Notes: generated from the letters alone by a model not told the origin. 64,000 nucleotides of DNA from Cephalotus follicularis (GCA_001972305.1 BDDD01002654.1:372001-436000), one strand, 5' to 3'; positions 21,930 to 35,034 are shown, counted from the stretch's first letter. A program made the numbers and translations.

Positions 21930-23180
21930 AAGTTTATGGCTTCCCTTTATGTATATCGTCACTGAAAAATTCTGCATGCATCCACATTGGTTGCTCTATT
22001 TGCCTGTTTGAACTTCTTTTTCTATCTCTAAAAGCTGAATTCTATTTGGTGTTTCGTTCAATTTATGTTTATCATCACTGAAACATCACGTATGCATGCG
22101 TCGTTTACTCAGTTTGGCTATTTAAATTGCTTCTTTTACAATATCTAAATGTTGCATTCAAACTTACATATATATTACATATGTATGCATGAAATAACTG
22201 TAGATATCCGATTGATTTGAAAATTTGTATAAATGATCTATATAAATGGTTATTCAAACTCAACCGTTAGGTTTATGAAATATAAATTAGAAAGTGATTA
22301 AAATATGAATACTTTGGGGAGCTTGTCCAAAGTGCTTTGGAGCATATATATATATATGTTTACTTTTAATATCAGCGCTCCTACCACCATTTTTTTAGCT
22401 TCCCCTTTATGTATATCAATTTATGTATGCATGTACGTTGGTTGCTCTATTTGGCTGTTTGAACAACTTTTGCTATTTCTAAGAGTTGAATTCTATTGGG
22501 TTCAATTTATGTTCATTATCACTGAAAAATCATATATGTATGCGTCGGTTGCTCTCTTTGTCTGTTTAAATTTCTTCTTTTGCTATATATAAATGCTGTA
22601 TTTAATTAGGTTTTGTGTTCAACTTATGTATATCATCACCGAAAACTTATGTATCCATGCACATTGGTTGTTCTATTTGACTGTTTAAACAGCCTCTTTT
22701 GCTTTCTCTTAAAGCTGAACTCTATTGGGTTTTGCTTTCAATTTGTGTATATGTTCACTGAAAAATTGATTAATGCATCAGACATCTTCTTTTGCTATCT
22801 CTAATAACTGAATTCTGTTAAGTTTTGTGTTCAATTTACATTTATGATCATCGAAAAATTGTATAAGTATGCATTGGATACTCTTCCTGGCTATACAATC
22901 AGTTTCTTTTGCTATCTCTAAAAGCCTCAATTATGTTGGGTTTTGTGTTCTATTTATGTATATTATGATCAAAAAATTGAGCACGCATCCTTTGATTGCT
23001 CTTACTAACTTATTAAACCTCTTTTGAAATCTCTAACAACTGAATTCATTAGGGTTATATTTCCATTTATTTATGTCATCGTCAAAAAATTGTGTATGGA
23101 TGCATTCGTTGCTTTCTACTACGCAGCTTCTTTTACCATCTCTAAAAATCTAAAAATCTGAATTCAACTGAGTTTTATGA
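21930..23180 (+). repeat. Array of degenerate ~115-bp repeats
   Basis: About nine imperfect units share, in order, CTGAAAAATT, TATGCATGCAT, GGTTGCTCTATTTG, TGTTTGAACTTCTTTTGCTA, TCTCTAAAAGCTGAATTC and GTTTTGTGTTCAATTTATGTA. Unit spacing varies from about 85 to 130 bp. A related unit lies at 15825-15900 on the other side of the copia element, suggesting copia inserted near or into the array. No coding potential. Confidence 0.7.
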
Positions 23181-23353
23181 TTGTGATTGCTAGAGTTTGC
23201 GTATGACATGAATTTTTGACAATTGCGATAAATCTAACTTGAATCAATATGACATGTCAAGGGGTTTCGATAAAATCAAGGCTCAATAAACACTGCAAGA
23301 CACCGTATCTACGCTATTTAACAATTCTTGACTACATCATTTGAAAGGAAACA

Positions 23354-23712
23354 ATGCAAACCAAGTATAGACATCACATTCTGAAGCACATGGATAAAAA
23401 GCATATTTTTGTGATTGAAGACTACGGACCAGATGTGAAGACTTTGCTAACACACCCAGTAGCATTACAGCATCAACATAAGCTACGTAGATATTGGCAT
23501 TGGTTGACTTTTGATGGAAGCCACAAGTTTGAAGCTGTTACGCGACAAAATAGGGGCGCCTATGCTGCAATCGTATTTGACACCGACAATAACATTTTGG
23601 ACTACAATGAGAGTATACATTACTATTTCTGCATATGAGACAACTTATTGCTCTTTATCGTGGTCTTTGGCTTGCACCGGAGAATAACGTCGTAATGTCA
23701 TCACCGGCGTCA
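23354..23712 (+). pseudogene. RNase-H-like relic, origin unclear
   Basis: The open segment 23354-23638 (94 codons) includes WHWLTFDGSHKFE, then RGAYAAIVFDTDNNILDYN. After a frame change come MRQLIALYRGLWLAPENNVV (about 23634-23695). The DGS... G-A-x-x-F-D...N-x-I...A-L-Y-x-G-L pattern resembles an RNase H fold as found at the end of plant retroelement polyproteins and in small plant RNase-H-like proteins. The Glu expected before ALY is not visible. I do not recognise the source; it may be a host gene fragment. Confidence 0.3.
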
Positions 23713-25739
23713 ACCAAATAGTGTCATTGTCATCCTAGTATTTAGGCTTTTACCAAATAATACCTGCACATTCAAGAGTCCATCATATCATTTTACAATA
23801 TCCAATACACTACCAATGTTAACTGGCTTCATAACTATTATACAATGATTGAAAAAGCGCACACACAAAATCATCAATATAAGAAGAGAAATTTTAAAAC
23901 AAGCGAAGGATGTGAAGAGACTAAAATGGTGCACGATACGATCGCATTGACAAAGAAAATACAACGAACCAAAGGAACAAATAAGGAAGAATTTGGGAAA
24001 AGGTAATGCTTGACCAGGGTCTGCAAAGTAGCACCGAAACAATGGTGCATGGTAACCAAGTGAAAAACAATAATTCAATGGCCAGTGGAGCTTTTTCAAA
24101 AGCCTGGTAAGAGGGAATGAACCAATCCAGACCTATAGCACAATAGCTTCATTTCAAAATACTTCTTAAAAGTACCATGCATTTAAGAGTTATATACCCG
24201 ATTCTTAAGACCAACAAAAATAGATGGTCCAACATACAAAGAACCGTATCATCCAAAAAGACCCGGCCCCAAGGACACTAACACAGTCCAAAACTTGCCA
24301 GATAATGAGCGAGCGACTATCTACTCTGATGAAAGTCTGATCAAGAATTGTTTTTTTTTTTTGGGAGGAGCTCCATGTGTACAATTATAGTTCTTAATCA
24401 GGCAGATCACTTCCATTGGCAAAATATATTCCATGGAAGCATGCATAAACCGGAAAAGTAAACCGCGAAACATGCACACAGAAATACTACTATCTAACAG
24501 TATAACCCCACAACTTCTGTTGTCCAGGGCTAACGCAATGTAATTAAATTGCAATTATGGTCCCAGACATCATCAATTATGGTCCCACACATTGATCTAC
24601 CTTGTTTATTAAGAAGTCAATGTCTTACTCCATGCTTTCAGGAAAAAAAATATGAGAATAATAGCCTGACCGAAACGAAAAGTTCAGACTAATTTGGGTG
24701 CCTGTTTAGGTGCCAAACAGAACCCATCATTGATTTGCATAAACATGTTAGATCAATGTGTTATGTGTTTAATAATGTAGGTAAACACTGTTGTGTACTA
24801 TTTGATTGAGATCATCATTACCTATCAACATCTGTATTGGCTGTCATTGTTGTCTAGTACTCTTGGGTCGGGAATATGATTTGGCACAAAGATTGTAGAA
24901 GGGTCTCCTCTCTGTTTCGAAAATATAAATTGAAAATGTTAATTGCAGATATTTCTGGAATGCAGCATAAATAGAATTTTGTTTACCCCATGAAAAAGAA
25001 GACATTTGTCCATGTCTTGCCAAACGACTGGGTGAGGAAACAGAGAAAGATCTCCCCAAAATCTATGCTCAAACTTGAACCTGCTCATATTTTTACTGTC
25101 CCTGATTTGCTTAACAAGAAAATCAGCCGCATCATTCCCTTCTCAGAAAACAAAGTGAGCTTGAAAATCTTTGAACTTATCAGCATGTTAAATATATCCC
25201 TACAAAGAAAAGCAAAATATAAGTAATTAAAATAATTCATAAATTAGAAAATTGAAAAGGAAGAAAACAAAAGAAAAATTTAGATAGAAAGACCTGTAAA
25301 TGCCTAAATACTGGGATGGCAATGACACTATTTGATTGACGTCGTTGATGACATCACGAAAATCAATCAAATCAACATCCTCACAAAAAAAAACTTTGCA
25401 CTTCACAATGTTTATATATATATATATATAAGAAGTTGGCGCTTGGATCGGCAATCATTGGTCGATCTGGAGCTTGGAGCGATCAAGAGTGATAACCACT
25501 GTTTGAGTACTTGGAGCGATCGAGAGCTGATAACAGAGAGAGCGATGAAACAATTTGGGGAATATCGATTTCAGATTTGACCAAGAGGGAGAGGATTGAA
25601 CGATTTTTGTGTTGTGAGATGACAAAGAGGGGGGCTTCTCGTGGTGGTTGCTCGCGATGACAGAGAGGGGTTGCTCTATTTGTTTTCAGTGAATATATGG
25701 AGGATTTGGGGGGAAAAAAGGTGAATAAAAGTGAAGGAG
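23713..25739. other. Unassigned AT-rich sequence
   Basis: No protein or repeat I recognise. It contains a T run at 24349-24362, a TA microsatellite at 25415-25430, and a short exon-like stretch at 24984-25226 without similarity I can name. At 25440-25560 GCTTGGAGCGATC-like words repeat two or three times. Confidence 0.4.
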
Positions 25740-25909
25740 TATGGAGAATAATACTAAACGGGGCGAGTGCATAAAGTGCCCTCGCCACCATCTTTCTTTT
25801 AAAAAAAATAAAAGAAAGAGGGAAATTTTGGGCAACGGCGAGGGCATTAAGTGCCCTCGTTGTTCCCCTCGCCACGAGCCCTAACAGTTACCCTTTTTTT
25901 CTTGTAGTG
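25740..25909 (-). mobile_element. CACTA transposon terminus, single-unit relative of the 61.8-kb array
   Basis: Read on the minus strand from 25909, the sequence starts CACTACAAGAAAAAAAGGG, a standard plant CACTA end. It then gives GGCGAGGGG, GCACTTAATGCCCTCGCC, a T run, TTTTAAAAGAAAG and GTGGCGAGGGCAC. The same elements in the same order form the 90-bp unit repeated from 61797. Only about one unit is present here. The partner end was not found to the left, so this may be a truncated copy. Confidence 0.7.
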
Positions 25910-25977
25910 CCATAGGTCAGTATACATAATTCTTATGGCTAACATCATGTTCAGGGTTTATTGGTACCTACTAGAAG

Positions 25978-26230
25978 ATTAAGAGAGAGACAGAGAGAGA
26001 AAGAGAGCGAAGTACCTCTACTGTCGTTTCCATTGTCAGTGGTGGTGGTGGTTGTCACTGCCGGTGATGGTAGGTGCCAAAAGGGAGAGAGAACTGAGAG
26101 TACAAGAGAGAGACACATGAGCTGAGTAGAGAGAGAGTGATTGATAATGGTGATGGGGGTTAGAGATGAGGGTGGTCGGTGGTGGTGCTTCACTAGCTGA
26201 ATGTGAGAGAGAGAGAGACAGAGAGAGATT
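25978..26230. repeat. GA-rich low-complexity stretch
   Basis: Interrupted GAGAGA runs with GGTGGTGG; it resembles a plant 5' leader but no convincing ORF follows. Confidence 0.5.
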
Positions 26231-26512
26231 ATGGAGAGATCGTCTATGAAAACTGATATCTTCAATTCGACATCATTTGTATTCCGTCTCAAAGAGCGTC
26301 TGAAATTTGAGATGGAATGCAAATTTTGTCTCAAATTTGAGACAGAACAAGTATTCCGTCTCAAATTTCATACGCTCTTTACGACGGAATTTCCATCGTT
26401 GATTACGCCATTTATGACAGAATTTAAATTCCCCCAATATTTCCGTGTTTATTAAAGACAGAATTTAAGTCCGTCTCAAAATTTCGTCACTAAATATCTG
26501 TTTCTAGTAGTG
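26225..26512 (-). mobile_element. Second CACTA-like terminus with subterminal inverted motifs
   Basis: Minus strand from 26512: CACTACTAGAAACAGATA, then repeated words such as GAGACGGAAT and TCAAATTTGAGAC in both orientations (about five copies, 26280-26480). CACTA elements carry clustered subterminal motifs bound by their transposase, and the ends match. It interrupts a copia fragment that resumes at about 26516. The subterminal motif differs from that of the 25909 element, so it is a different family. The other end is unresolved; CCTACTAGAAGATT at 25968 is a weak candidate. Confidence 0.55.
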
Positions 26513-26515
26513 TTA

Positions 26516-26867
26516 GTAGCCCTCACCTAGATCATACTTATATTTGCTCATAGCACTTACAACATGCGCAATATTTGGTCTAGTATAATAACATTGCATA
26601 CATGATGTATTCTATTGCCGATTCATAAGGAAAATGAATCATAGTTTCTCTTACTTTCGATGTCTTAGGAGAAGAAAGAGAAATTCCATAATAAAAAGGC
26701 ATGTTACCTGTTTTGGAATTCTCCATACTAAATCTTCTTAGCACGTTATCCATGTATGTGGCTTCTAACAAGTCTACCATCATTTTAGATCTATCCCAAT
26801 AGTTTTTTTGCCAAGGGCATAGGATGCTACTCGCAATTCTTTCATAGAGAAAACTGTTGATGACCAT
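26516..26867 (-). pseudogene. Ty1/copia pol fragment
   Basis: The minus strand encodes the end of the reverse transcriptase region: NVLRRFSMENSKTGNMPF, then IHFPYESAIEYIMYAML, and after a one-base frame change TRPNIAHVVSAMSKYKYDLG. These are the standard connection motifs between copia polymerase and RNase H. No LTRs or other genes are attached; the fragment is cut at its 3' side by the CACTA terminus. Confidence 0.75.
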
Positions 26868-28666
26868 TTCTTGTATGGTAATACGTTGGCCATATGATGT
26901 AAATCATAACTCTTACAATTTACCAACTAGACTCCTATGATCAAATATTAAAGTTTAATCAAGGTAAAATGAATCCTGCGCATAATGAAATGTAGACCAG
27001 AAGAAACGAATTTTGTGAATATAATAATGAGCTTAAAACTCTAAAGTGAAATAACAAAAAACAAGGGTATGGTCTAAAGAATTGAAATAGACCAAGAAAT
27101 GGGAAAAATAAAGGTTTGACCCAAACACAATGAAATTCATCCAAACAATGGTCCAATCTTAAACTAAATTCCATCAAGAAACTCATGCCCAAGATAAAAA
27201 TAAAAATAAATTCATGATAAGAAAATCTCAATATATATATATATTGAGACACAAAATGGGGATAAGAAGAAATTTGGAACATTAATGACTTGAAGCTCCA
27301 CTGCACTCGAATTAAAACTAAAAACATGCCAATGCCAAAATTCTGACCCAAATTCAACCCTAAATAATTATTCGTTTCATTGTTTGATTTCAAGCTACAA
27401 AATTAAAAATAAAAGACATAAGCAATTAAACTCAAAAGGATAAACAATGAAAAAATTAACTAAACTTGTTGGACCAAATGAGATGTCTACACACACGAGG
27501 CCAAATTATATTTGTTTACAATGATCATACTAATGGTGAGATTAACTACTTTCCAGACAATACTTACAAACTAATATAGACAATCAGTAGAGGATCAGAA
27601 AAAGCATGAAAAAAATGATAATGAAAATCCAAAAATATAAGTAAAATTATGAAGCATTATTTAAGATAGTTGCCAATATTTTATAGACATGTTTAAACAC
27701 CACTCTCAAAATTGAAAGTAAAGATTAACTTTTACTCTATTTACAGTGATGTATTCTATTCGTAGAAAAATATCTCTTAGGGTTTAGGCTATAATTGACG
27801 AGCCCACTGCTAGTGCTAATAACATCATGACTTAGATTCTTTTGATGATATGCCAACCAAAACAATGCCAAATTTTGTATAGTTTCTTCAATTTCGAGAT
27901 TGTGATTGATAGATTGTATAAAAGCCATACTTGGTTATATAAGAGTGAAATGATATCTAATAAAGTTGCAACAAGCAAACAATTTTGTTGACAAAAACAT
28001 TAAAAAACATAAATGATAAGAATAATAACGAATAAAAAAACAAGTAATTACCTTTTTTTTTTTGCCGGCACCGCCCATTCCAAGAAGGAGGAATTTGATT
28101 GATAAATCATTAATTTCACTCGTACCTCCTTCACAAATTTTTTAAAAAAAAAGCACGGTAAAAAATATTTGAAGTAAAATTATTTAAAGGTTTTAACAAT
28201 CAACTGTGTACATATGGAAAATATGTCAGATCCCCAAACAAATACATATATTGTCTCAGATCCACAAAAATCTTTAAAAATAAACTCTGATTGAATCCTT
28301 ACCGATTGCATGCAACATACCAATAAAGCCGACAACAGTCTTGAATCATGCTATAGATAATCATATATATACTCGAAACAAAATAGAAAAAGAACGAAAA
28401 TAAGAAAAAGAATATTTTAGGTACACATGTGTATGTGTGGGGTTTCAGCCACGAAATAGTAAAATGAAAAAGATAAGGAAGAATCGGTTTGTGGCCTTAA
28501 ATAAAGAGGAGAGAATAAATCAAAATATTAAAGAAGAGGAGAGATAGTGAAAAAAAAAAAAAAAAACAGTCGCACATGCCCTACCAAATTGTTTAATGGA
28601 CTTTACACAATCAAATTAAATTAAACAGTGACATGCAATGATTTATCAATTCCAGAGGTAACCATG
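26868..28666. other. Unassigned AT-rich sequence
   Basis: No genes. Includes a TA run inside an inverted repeat (TCTCAATATAT... ...ATATTGAGA, 27226-27249) and A/T homopolymers at 28050-28060 and 28549-28566. Confidence 0.4.
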
Positions 28667-28793
28667 TTTAATTATTAATAATGAATTTCAATTTGACCCT
28701 TGTTTTCTTTTATACAAAAACAAATACGGAAATTCAATTAATTATGAGATTTAGTAAATATTTATATGGTATCATCAATCATAATTAGGGATA
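28667..28793. repeat. Long direct repeat R, left copy
   Basis: Matches 43914-44038: TTTAATTATTAATAAT, CTTGTTTTCTTTTATACAAA, AATTAATTATGAGATT and AGTAAATATTTATATGG in the same order and orientation, with about ten substitutions and one 9-base length difference. Confidence 0.75.
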
Positions 28794-29674
28794 TTTATTA
28801 GGATATTATCTGAACCGTAATTATTTACTGTTCGCTTTTTCGGGTTTCGGTTACCCCCTTAAACATCAAGTTCGGTTTTCAGGTAAAACCGCAATTTTAC
28901 CTTTTTATATTAAAATTAAGTAATTTTCATTTTTTTCAATAAATAATCATTAAAACTAAAAATCTAATATTTAATTATCCATCAAATTACATCATATACT
29001 ACACCACTAATCCAATTACATCAACACAAACTCAAGAAAATCAAATTACATTATCATTGACACAGGCTTCAAGAGTAGCAAAACAAATGCTGACTCTTCA
29101 AGCTCCCCTTAGTTATGGCATCGATTAGTGCCTCCTCACTGATTTTGAACAAATGGCATTAAATAATCCCAATGAATTTAAGGAATCACAATCAAGAAAA
29201 AATTAAGACAACAAAAAACATTAAAAAAAACAAGAGAGGACTTAGTTGTGCTTTCTCATATGTTATTTATGCTCTTCTCACTTTACTCTTTTAGCAATAA
29301 CAATCATTCATCCCTGCCACTAATTTAAGTCTTCATTTGAATAAAACCTATCATAATGATGTATTTATAAAGATTGATGAAGAAAAAGCATTATCAGTTT
29401 ATGATGCTAATAAGTAGGAAAAAAGTAAATGATATTTGTTAAAGAGAAGAATCACAATTATGATGATATCATCTCTAAAATGAAATTTAAGCAATTGAAA
29501 CAATTTAATTTATATTTTAGATTGCTTAAATTAACCGAACTTAATATGATATTAGCTAGCAATTTAACATAAAATTTAAGCAATTGAATTGATAGTTCTA
29601 AGAGAAAACAAAACCCATTTTAACAAACCAAATAACATATGTCAGCCTCATAAAAAAATGAATTAAACACTAAA

Positions 29675-32278
29675 TGTCACACCCCGTTATTTCGATTTAC
29701 GTTAAGACAAACATATGTGGTCATATCAGTAATTAAATACATTCTAGCATTCATATAACAATTCATAAACAATATGCAGAAGCATTCAATAAGCCGGAAT
29801 ATAAAACATAAGGCATCCGCACGCAGCCCATATTACGTGAAGGTACAAGACAAATAAAATTATCCTTACATAAGACAGTATAACAGTTACGGGGTATGAA
29901 CCGTTCGATGCAAAATACAGTACATCATTATTAAGTAAATAACAACCTTAAGATAAATAACAGAAGCTCTCCAAGCTTCAGCAGCGATCTCCAAACGTCT
30001 TCACTTAATCTGAAATTGTATGGGTTAGCCGTTGTCCTCACTTGGCTAAGTAGGAAGATAATGCATGCTAAGGAATATATGGATGCAACATGTATGACAG
30101 TTTATATCGAAAATAACATTTAATGTGCCAATATATCAGCAAACATGCCAAGTGGCCATAGACAATACATATGCAAGGATACCGCACAAGGGTACAATCA
30201 ATCAGTCCAGTGGTTGTCCGAAGACCAGTATTGGGCTCAAGACGTCGCTAACCCCTAGCCTACGTCGAGCCACCTAGCTATCACCCCAACTCCGCTGATG
30301 ATAGGAGGCAAACAGTACTACCAGCATTTAGCGGGTAGCTAACAATCAAATTCTGCGATGCAGATCAGTTTGGGTAATCTCTAGCCAACTCCTGGCACCT
30401 AGGATCCCCACCGTAGCCAGTGACATCTGCCATCACTTGACTAACGGCAATAAGCATAAACAATCAATTCAATCAGCGCAATTCAATATAATATTACATA
30501 TATGTATAATATGCAATATGAAAATTGTTTTCTTTAGAAACATTTACAATTCAGTGATCGTACATCTCATAAGAGGAAAACGATATCAGTACAGTAGTGG
30601 TTTTCAATTCGGAAACAAAACAGTAGGTACCTCACATAGGAGGAAAATCAGTAGTTCCTTTTAAACAGTAGTTTTCATTTTGAAAGTGATAGTTGAACCA
30701 TGAATTGTGCATATAGTACATAATTCGTTCGATCGTTATCTCATAAGTGGTAGTAGTGTTAAATAACACAAAACAGTATGTACTAATTATCAGTAGCATT
30801 ATACAATAACAATATTTCCAAAACAGTAGCAATTCAATCAATATTATGCAATTTTACCCAGGGCAGTCGACTGCTCTCAAGAACAGTCGGCTGTTTTGGT
30901 TGAGTAGTCGACTGCTTAGCCTCAACAGTCGACTGGATAGGTTGAGTAGTTGGCTGCCATGAAGAACAGTCGATTGCTCCTGCCCAAAAATGCAGGCAGT
31001 AGCGGATGATGCAGTTCAATGTTCAATTTCTAATGCCAATCAATCAATGCATCATATAGAAAATAAACATACATGATGTGCATAATATAGCTTCCATAAA
31101 CATGTCATTACCCCTACCTCAATAGCTTATCCCAAGATCAATTTGAATGATCTTTCTCTTTGAGTTTCCAAGTCTCTTTCACCAATCACTTCTTTAATTC
31201 CAGTAGTTTTCAGTCTATATTTGCATTTGCGACAGGAGATATATACATGAAATCAGTATGTATATATACTAATCAATTACTATAATCATTATCTGGTTGA
31301 ATCAAGGATTACTAGAACTTCTAAGTCTCTAGTCCCATTTAAAACACCTTCCCATATTCCGAATAACTTACTCAATCCATCTACTGATTTGCATGTTCAA
31401 CAGTAGGTATACTTAAGGGGAATCAGTAAGTTTATAATAACTAATCAACAACTATAATTCGTGTTAAAGTTACTTAAACCCTCAAAGCTCCATATTCATA
31501 TTCTTCTCCCTCTCATTACCATTTCTAAATCAATTCAAGAATTTATTATCTTTAATCATGTTAACAGAAGGTATTCAACATTCTTCTGGATACATTATCA
31601 TCATATGGCAGTGAGCTCGAATTTAGAACTTACCAATAGTCCAAAGCTTCCAAGTCCTCCTTTGAGCTCTCTAAATCATCCAATGCAAGCTTTCAATAAT
31701 CTTTAGCAACTCTATCTTCACTCAGTGTTTTCTAACACTCATTTCACAATTCAACAGCTGATATAAAGTCTCAAAGACTTTTGAATTCGTCAGATTCCTT
31801 TTTCTAAGTCACATGCACTCCTTTTTCTTTCTTCTTTCCATCACATGACATGCATCCCTCTCCTCACCTTTCTCTCATTACTTTTCAGTTTGTAGGTTGT
31901 AGGTCTGCAGAGAACATGCAAGCATTCACTTTGCATGTTATGGCAAGTGGTGACACGCATGTGCCATACCTACACACCTGTCATTCTTGTCTCTGCACAT
32001 GCCAAAAGTCTGTCCTGTACAAATCCAGTCGACTGTCTTCCCCTGGCAGTCGACTGCCCACCACACGCATCAGACAGTCGACTGTTGCCCTATGACAGTC
32101 AGCTGTTTGAGCTGGTTTAGGGTTTCTTAAGTTTGATACTTCACCAATAGTACATCCATTCATCCCAATCAATTACCAATCACAGAAAATTATATAATTG
32201 GATAAACAATTCAATTAAAACGTCCATTTATTTTAAAAATGGAAACAATATACATTAATTGAATTTGCGGTTATTACA
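29675..32278 (-). repeat. Tekay 3' LTR (2604 bp)
   Basis: On the plus strand it begins TGTCACACCCCGTTATTTCG and ends TTTGCGGTTATTACA. It carries ten CAGTCGACTG-like palindromes in two clusters (30860-30980 and 32025-32110). Confidence 0.95.
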
Positions 32279-32293
32279 TTCTCCCCTCCTTAA
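32279..32293 (-). promoter_or_regulatory. Tekay polypurine tract
   Basis: Minus strand TTTAAGGAGGGGAGAA abuts the 3' LTR start TGTAATAACC. Confidence 0.85.
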
Positions 32294-32324
32294 AGAAAAT
32301 TCGTCCTCGAATTTAGCCCTTACA

Positions 32325-33418
32325 TTACATTCCGAACAAGTGGGGAAATGTCTCCCTCATTTCGTCCTCACGTTCCCACGTAGCTTCCTCCGCTCCGTGA
32401 AAACGCCACAGCACTTTGACCATAGGAATGATCTTGTTCCTTAGAACCTTTTCCGTTCGATCCACTACCCTTGTCGGCATTTCCTCATATGTCAATCTAG
32501 GACTGATGAATCTAGGGTCGTAGCTCAGAATGTGAGATGGGTCGGGTATGCATTTCTGTAATGTTGAAACATGAAATACGTTATGCACATCCGACAAACT
32601 AGGGAGTAGTGCAATCTGATATGCTACCTCTCCCACTCTCTCCAGTATCTCGTAAGGTCCAATATACCTTGAAGCCAACTTCCCTTTGAGGCCAAAACGG
32701 TGTATTCCTTTCGAAGGTGAAATCTTCAAGAAAACATGATCTCCCTTCTCGAACTCTAGTTTCCTTCTCTTGTTATCGGCGTAACTCTTTTGCCGACTTT
32801 GTGCCGCTAGTAGTCTATTCTTGATCATTTCCACTTTATCAGTTTTCTCTTGTACCAAGTTCGGTCCAAGCACTTGTCTCTCACCTACCTCATCCAAGCA
32901 AATAGGTGATCTGCACTTTCTCCCATGTAAGGCTTCATATGGAGTCATTTCAATGCTGGTGTGAAAACTGTTATTGTAAGAGAACTCAATCAATGCTAGA
33001 TGATCCTCCCAACTCCCAGCAAAATCAATCATACAAGCCTGAAGCATATCCTCCAAAGTCTGAATAGTACGCTCGGATTGTCCGTCAGTCTGGGGGTGAA
33101 ATGTAGTGCTAAAGTTCAAGGTTGTTCCCATTACTGTTTGGAACTTCTTCCAGAACCTTGAAGTAAATCTAGCATCTCGGTCGCAAACAATACTGACCGG
33201 CACCCAATGCAATCTCACTATCTCCCGGATATATAATCGAGCAAGCTTCTCGATAGAATATGTCATGTTCATCAGAAGAAAGTGTGCAGACTTAGTAAGT
33301 CTGTCCACTACTACCCATACCGCTTCATGCTGATTCCGTGACCTCGGTAATCCTGACACGAAGTCCATGGTCACGTGCTCCCATTTCCATTCAACAACTG
33401 GTAGTGATTGTAGCAGTC
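32325..33418 (-). pseudogene. Tekay integrase core and chromodomain-like tail (3' part)
   Basis: The catalytic core is intact over this part: TMDFVSGLPRS and WVVVDRLTKSAHF (first Asp), VSIVCDRDARFTSRFW (second Asp) and HPQTDGQSERTIQTLEDML (Glu). Then the GPY/F region (YIGPYEILERVGEVAYQIAL). The C-terminus reads VLWRFHGAEEATWEREDEM before the stop, the short group II chromodomain typical of Tekay elements, which is thought to steer integration toward heterochromatin. The N-terminal zinc-binding part lies on the far side of the nested insertion (36928-37100). Confidence 0.9.
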
Positions 33419-33423
33419 CCGCA

Positions 33424-34318
33424 TGTCACACCCGTTCCCTACAACACCCAATATCCTACCGAGAACGGATATGACGTCCCACATGACAACTTCCTTTCGG
33501 GAGTCACCATATGGATTTATATAAGACTTACTTTAAACTTGGAAATCAAAAAGTTAAAACGTTTCCAAAACTTTGAAAATTTTTCTAACTCTTAAATTTT
33601 TACGAAAATCGGGCATGTAGTATCTATTTATAGGACTATGCCCCCTGTAAAGAAAAACACATTTTATAATCTCACTCCCGAAGGAGGAATCAACAGTTTT
33701 AAAACGGGCTCAGCCCTCAGCAAACCATAATATAAAGCAGTAAACATGGTTGGGCTCAGCCTCAACCATTTCATCAAGCAATAAAAGTAAATCTATAGGG
33801 CTCGGCCCTTTTTAAAAACAAAACTATAAGGAAAACCATTATATGAAAACATTAATATAAAACATGCGAAATGCGTAATTTAAATTCTGATGTAGTATGC
33901 TATGCATGTATTAAACTCTGGTAGCATGCCCTGCCCTCGTGGTCCATCTACAGCAACAACTAGCAACTCCTTGTCATCATCTGAAATGGAAACACTAGGA
34001 GGGGGTTAGTCCAAATGACTAAGTGAGTAGAAACAAAACATCTCCTGAACATCCATCAATGAATTGGATGTGCTGAAGAAAACAGAGGATCATATAATCA
34101 AAATATGTGCAAGAATAAGGGTAAGTAAACCATGAACAAAATAAAGGCTCAATAAGATCCATAAACCTTATCAAAATCCAAAAGGAATATATCCATTCAC
34201 ACCAAAACGGATTTGCATAACAATTTTGAATTGTTTTGTTGTTGAATCAAATATAAACGGATATGGTTTTGAGGACATGGAATTGTATGTGATATTCAGA
34301 CATTGAGTTGTCTACTTT
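33424..34318 (-). repeat. Duplicated LTR start (truncated copy)
   Basis: Parallels 34319-34925 almost base for base through GGGGGTTAGTCCAAATGACT, then diverges; no right-hand LTR end of its own. Confidence 0.8.
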
Positions 34319-35034
34319 TGTCACACCCGTTCCCTACAATACCCAATATCCTACCGAGAACGGATATGACGTCCCACATGACAACTTCCTTTCGGAAGTC
34401 ACCACATGGATTTATATAAGACTCACTTTAAACTTGAAAATCAAAAAGTTAAAACGTTTCCAAAACTTTGAAAATTTTTCTAACTCTTAAATTTTTACGA
34501 AAATCGGGCATGTAGTATCCGTTTATCGGACTATGCCCCCTGTAAAGAAAAACTCATTTTATAAACACACTCCCGAAGGAGGAATCAACAGTTTATGACG
34601 GGGCTCAGCCCTCAGCAAACCACATTTAAAAACAATAAACACGGGTTGGGCTCAGCCTCAACCATTTCAACAAGCAATAAAAGTAAATCTATAGGGCTCG
34701 GCCCTTTTTAAAGCAAACTATAAAGGAAAACGTATATATAAAAACACAAGTAAATGCATAATTAAAATGTAATGTAATGCTGCTATGCATGTTTTAAAAT
34801 CCTGGTAGCATGCCCTGCCTCCGTGGTCCATCATCTAACCTCCATCTGGAAGGGAAAGAAAAAGAAGGGGGTTAGTCCAAATGACTAAGTGAGTAGAAAC
34901 AATAAATACATCTCCCATAACTATATATCAAATAAAATGAGAAATAATACAAGCTCAAGGTAAAATGAAATATAAATCGATAGCAAGAAATGAAATCAAG
35001 GATCCATAGAGAATCAAGATCCAAAACAAACCAT

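Noticed and set aside
24984-25226. 78-codon plus-strand ORF as a real gene
   Set aside because: AT-rich, no recognisable domain, no supporting signals; the opposite strand is equally open.
25968-26512. Complete short CACTA element with left end CCTACTAGAAGATT
   Set aside because: The left end matches the right only over about nine bases, and the flanking triplets (GTA, TTA) differ, so the left limit is unsupported.
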